From NCBI GenBank assembly GCA_035695265.1, contig DASSEM010000151.1, forward strand, positions 1-6,948: DNA of 6,948 nt, given 5' to 3'. Numbering within the stretch: the stretch's first letter is position 1; every line of letters begins with the position of its first letter. This document shows positions 4,192 to 6,948 of this stretch, one piece after another. The position numbers and the translations under genes are program-made. This DNA is from RHKX01 sp035695265. Lineage in GTDB: Bacteria > Actinomycetota > Thermoleophilia > Solirubrobacterales > 70-9. The notes under the pieces were generated by a model. The model saw only the letters and a program-made list of their open reading frames with translations. It searched no databases and was not told where the DNA came from.

Positions 4192-6948
4192 TCAGGGCTT
4201 GGTCGGCGCGCCGCGTTCCGCCTTCCGCACGGGCGGGACCAGGAAGCGGCCGATCACCGGCAGCTCGACGAACCCCTCGATCGAGGCGTAGAGCAGAGCG
4301 ACCTTGAGCAGGTCGGCGGGGTCCTCGACGACGATCGAGCGGGGCAGCCACTCGGGGTCGAACTTCGAGTTGAAGTCGCGCAGCGACTGGATCTGGAAGA
4401 ACGGGTTGAGCGCCTTCGCGATCCGTCGCTGGACCCGCCCGCCCAGGCCCATCTCGGCGGACTCGTCGAGCAACCGTCCCCAGGCGGCGAAGTTGAGCGA
4501 CAGGCGCTCGACGCCGCTCGCGCCAAGCCCGAGCGCGGCGTTGGCGATCAGGTACTCGGTGAGCCCGTTGGCTGACTCGATCCGCCGCCGCATCAGGTCG
4601 AGCGAGTAGCCGGGCTGCGGCCCGTAGCAGGGGACGAACCGGAGAAAGCCCGCGACCCGTCCGCCCTCGCCCCCGTCGTCAGTTTCGCGGGCGATCGCCA
4701 GCACGAAGTCCTCCTCGACCCCCTCGACCTCCTCACCGAGCTCCATCGTGAAGCCGCGCTCGGCGGCGCCCTGCCGCCATTCGTCGCTGATCGCGTTGAG
4801 CTCGGCGACGAGGTCGGAGGACGCCTCCCTCTCGGTGATCAGCTCGAACCGGTGCTCCTTGCCGACCCGATTGACCGCCGAGCGGACCGCCTTCATGTCG
4901 CCGCCGTCGAGGCTGAACTCGGCGCAGTGGAGGATCGCCTCGTCGCCGAGGTAGAGCGAGTGGAGGCCGCGCTCGCGATAGAGCGGCGTCGCGTCCTCGC
5001 GCACCGCCAGGAACGCCGCCTTCCAGCCCTGCTCGGCGCAGTAGGCGAGGAACTCGTCGAGCACCTCGCCGGCGTCCTCGGGCGGGCCGATCGGGTCGGC
5101 GGCGACCATCGCGTAGCCGCGCACGTAGGCGTAGGCGACCAGCGACCGCCCGTCGGCGGAGAAGAAGTAGCTCTTGTCGCGGCGCAGCGCGAAGTAGGCG
5201 AGCGTGTCGGAGCCGTGCGCGCGGACGATCCGCCGGGCGTGCTCGCGCGCCTCCTGCTCGGGGGCGCGGCTGCGGACGAGCGGGCGGAAGATCAGGTAGA
5301 GGAGGACCAGCAGGCCGACGATGCCGAGCACGAGCAGGGCGTCACCGAAGAACTCGGCGAAGACCCGGTGCTCGAACTCGTAGGGGCCCTCGAAGCCGAG
5401 CAGGCCGCCATAAGTCGTCTCGACCATCCCGCCGAAGCTCAGGTCGGGGGTGACGAAGTCGCGCTGGGTGAGCAGCGAGACGAACCCGAAGATGCCCGCG
5501 ACGAGCAGGTAGAAGGGCACGAAGAGGAGCGCCTGCCGCAGCGAGCTCGGCTCGCCGTGAGCGCGGAACTCGGTGCGGTAGGAGGCGAGCGCGACGAGCA
5601 TCCCGATGTCGAGCAACGCCGCGATCGGGTCCGGTCCCTTGACGACGTGGACGACCGCGGCCGCGGCGAAGAGCACCATCGCGATCGCCCAGGCACGGCG
5701 CTTGCCGCGCGCGAGCTGCAGCGAGACGATGATCAGCCCGATGCCGAGGACCGCGGAGACGATGAACAGGTAGGAGCGGTCGGTCCTCGAGAGGAGGTCC
5801 TCGATGCCGAGCGAGAGGTGCAGCCACGGGAGCGTCGGCAGGAGCGAGGCGAGCCCGAGCAGCGCCGTCAGCCAGGCGAGCACGCGGGTCGCCTGCGAAC
5901 GGCCCCGTGGTTGCGCCCAGCGGGTCGGCGTCCGGATCGGCGCGGGCTCCGGCGCCGCGCCCTCGGTGCCATCCGTGCCGACGTCGAGATCGAGCGCCGC
6001 CGGCTGCGCCGCACTGCCGCCCGTGCCCTCCTCGGGACGCAGGGTCGGGAAGAGGATCACGTCGCGGATCGTGTCGACGCCGGCGACCAGCATGACCAGC
6101 CGGTCCATCCCGATCCCGAGCCCGCCGGTCGGCGGCAGCCCGTACTCGAGCGCCTCGACGTAGTCGTCATCGACCGGCTCGGCCTCCTCGTCGCCGCCTG
6201 CCTGAAGCTTCGCCTCCGACTGGAACCGCTCGGCCTGGTCAACGGGGTCGTTGAGCTCCGAGTAGGCGTTGGCGAGCTCGCGGGCGGCGACGACGAGCTC
6301 GAAGCGCTCGGTCAGCGCCGGATCGTCACGGTGGGCGCGGGCCAGCGGCGAGACCTCGCGTGGATGGTCCATCACGAAGGTCGGCTCGATCAGCTTCGCC
6401 TCGCAGGTCTCGTCGTAGACCTCGGCCATGATCTTGCCGGCTCCCCAGACCTCCAGCCACTCGACGCCGAAGCGGTCGGCGATCTCGCGCGCCTCGGCGA
6501 TCGGCATCGAAGGGTGCATCCGCACCCCGGCGTTCTCCTCGATCAGCTCGGTCATCGCCGCGCGCCGGTAGGGCGGCTTCATATCGACCTCGCGGCCGTC
6601 GATGTCGACCACCGTGGTCCCGTTGGCGGCGAGGCACGAGGCCTCGATGATCGCTTCGGTCAGGTCCATCATGTCGTGGTAGTCGGCGAAAGCCTGGTAG
6701 GCCTCGAGCATCGTGAACTCGGGGTTGTGGCGGGTGTCGAGGCCCTCGTTGCGGAAGACGCGGCTGACCTCGAAGACGCGATCCATGCCGCCGACGATCA
6801 GCCGCTTCAGTGGCAGCTCGAGCGCGATCCGCAGGAACATGTCGATGTCGAGCGCGTTGTGGTGGGTGATGAACGGCCGCGCCGCCGCGCCGCCGGCCTG
6901 GCTCAGGAGCACCGGGGTCTCGACCTCGCGGAAGCCCCGGTCGAGGAG
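4192..6948 (-). CDS. lysS: Lysyl-tRNA synthetase fused to membrane lysyl-lipid synthase domain (5' end missing)
   Basis: 918 codons are visible and the frame stays open to the window edge. The GTG at 6912 lies within conserved synthetase sequence and is not the start. The anticodon-binding OB fold and most of motif 1 (about 190-200 residues by comparison with E. coli LysS) lie outside. Fragment numbering: GFREVETP (5-12), end of motif 1; RVFRNEG (63-69) and HNPEFT (74-79), motif 2; GKIMAEVYDE (171-180); NAYSELND (227-234); GGLGIGMDR (275-283), motif 3; IRDVILFPTLRP (294-305). These are the class II LysRS signatures, complete, so charging of tRNA-Lys is expected. A Gly/Ala/Pro/Asp linker (306-352) follows, then about six hydrophobic helices (354-376, 392-411, 418-436, 439-456, 471-494, 535-557). 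A DUF2156 (MprF/LysX-type aminoacyltransferase) domain at about 565-900 contains DTLAYFALRRDKSYFFS, VAADPIGP and FNSKFDPEWLPRS. The expected product is lysyl-phosphatidylglycerol, which makes the membrane less negative; another lipid acceptor or amino acid is possible. Domain order is opposite to mycobacterial LysX. Confidence 0.93.
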   Translation of the reverse strand, partial: LLDRGFREVETPVLLSQAGGAAARPFITHHNALDIDMFLRIALELPLKRLIVGGMDRVFEVSRVFRNEGLDTRHNPEFTMLEAYQAFADYHDMMDLTEAIIEASCLAANGTTVVDIDGREVDMKPPYRRAAMTELIEENAGVRMHPSMPIAEAREIADRFGVEWLEVWGAGKIMAEVYDETCEAKLIEPTFVMDHPREVSPLARAHRDDPALTERFELVVAARELANAYSELNDPVDQAERFQSEAKLQAGGDEEAEPVDDDYVEALEYGLPPTGGLGIGMDRLVMLVAGVDTIRDVILFPTLRPEEGTGGSAAQPAALDLDVGTDGTEGAAPEPAPIRTPTRWAQPRGRSQATRVLAWLTALLGLASLLPTLPWLHLSLGIEDLLSRTDRSYLFIVSAVLGIGLIIVSLQLARGKRRAWAIAMVLFAAAAVVHVVKGPDPIAALLDIGMLVALASYRTEFRAHGEPSSLRQALLFVPFYLLVAGIFGFVSLLTQRDFVTPDLSFGGMVETTYGGLLGFEGPYEFEHRVFAEFFGDALLVLGIVGLLVLLYLIFRPLVRSRAPEQEAREHARRIVRAHGSDTLAYFALRRDKSYFFSADGRSLVAYAYVRGYAMVAADPIGPPEDAGEVLDEFLAYCAEQGWKAAFLAVREDATPLYRERGLHSLYLGDEAILHCAEFSLDGGDMKAVRSAVNRVGKEHRFELITEREASSDLVAELNAISDEWRQGAAERGFTMELGEEVEGVEEDFVLAIARETDDGGEGGRVAGFLRFVPCYGPQPGYSLDLMRRRIESANGLTEYLIANAALGLGASGVERLSLNFAAWGRLLDESAEMGLGGRVQRRIAKALNPFFQIQSLRDFNSKFDPEWLPRSIVVEDPADLLKVALLYASIEGFVELPVIGRFLVPPVRKAERGAPTKP
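5893..6033 (-). other. Fusion linker between synthetase and membrane domains
   Basis: This segment encodes about 47 residues following the LysRS C-terminal LFPTLRP and preceding the first membrane helix. It is rich in Gly, Ala, Pro, Asp, Glu and Thr (EEGTGGSAAQPAALDLD, then GTEGAAPEPAPIRTPT), becoming basic (RWAQPRGRSQATR) just before the membrane. The basic end is expected to lie on the cytoplasmic side, keeping the synthetase inside the cell. No stop codon, frameshift or strong internal ribosome site is seen; the only nearby start-like codon is a GTG at 5883 with a poor upstream site. Confidence 0.75.

Noticed and set aside
5881..5883. Internal GTG start that could make the membrane/transferase half a separate protein
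   Set aside because: Only a weak AGG lies upstream, and no stop codon separates the halves. A continuous fusion is the simpler reading.
6910..6912. GTG as the start of the lysyl-tRNA synthetase fusion
   Set aside because: The twelve codons before it read LLDRGFREVETP, conserved LysRS motif 1 sequence. The gene therefore continues beyond the window.

Overview
The window is very GC-rich and coding-dense. Its class II lysyl-tRNA synthetase, its actinobacterial-type lysyl-phosphatidylglycerol synthase domain and its overall style suggest a high-GC actinobacterium. Thermoleophilia (Solirubrobacterales-like) is my best guess, but that rests on general resemblance only. There are five protein genes, two of them cut by the window edges. 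I see no rRNA, tRNA, CRISPR array, insertion sequence or phage gene.

Layout. Bases 1-453 (+) are the last 150 codons of an acyl-CoA synthetase. Bases 454-557 form a convergent gap packed with overlapping hairpins. Bases 558-3481 (-) are a two-gene operon: a secreted beta-propeller protein (1979-3481) followed, with a 4-base stop/start overlap, by a secreted DUF1254/DUF1214 protein (558-1982). Bases 3482-3615 are a divergent promoter region. Bases 3616-4089 (+) encode a small lipoprotein with a cupredoxin-like copper site. Bases 4090-4191 are a second convergent gap, holding a nested stem-loop. Bases 4192-6948 (-) are one open frame that starts inside the catalytic core of lysyl-tRNA synthetase. 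It continues through a flexible linker into about six membrane helices and ends in a DUF2156-type lipid aminoacyltransferase domain.

How the genes fit together. The three central genes all encode exported proteins: two with Sec-type signal peptides and one lipoprotein. They are arranged divergently around one 134-base control region, so they may form a small cell-envelope module, possibly redox- or copper-related. This is inference. The right-hand gene should charge tRNA-Lys and pass lysine from it to a membrane lipid. Its two halves are in the opposite order to the well-known mycobacterial LysX, where the membrane/transferase part comes first and the synthetase second. That inverted fusion is the most noteworthy item in the window.
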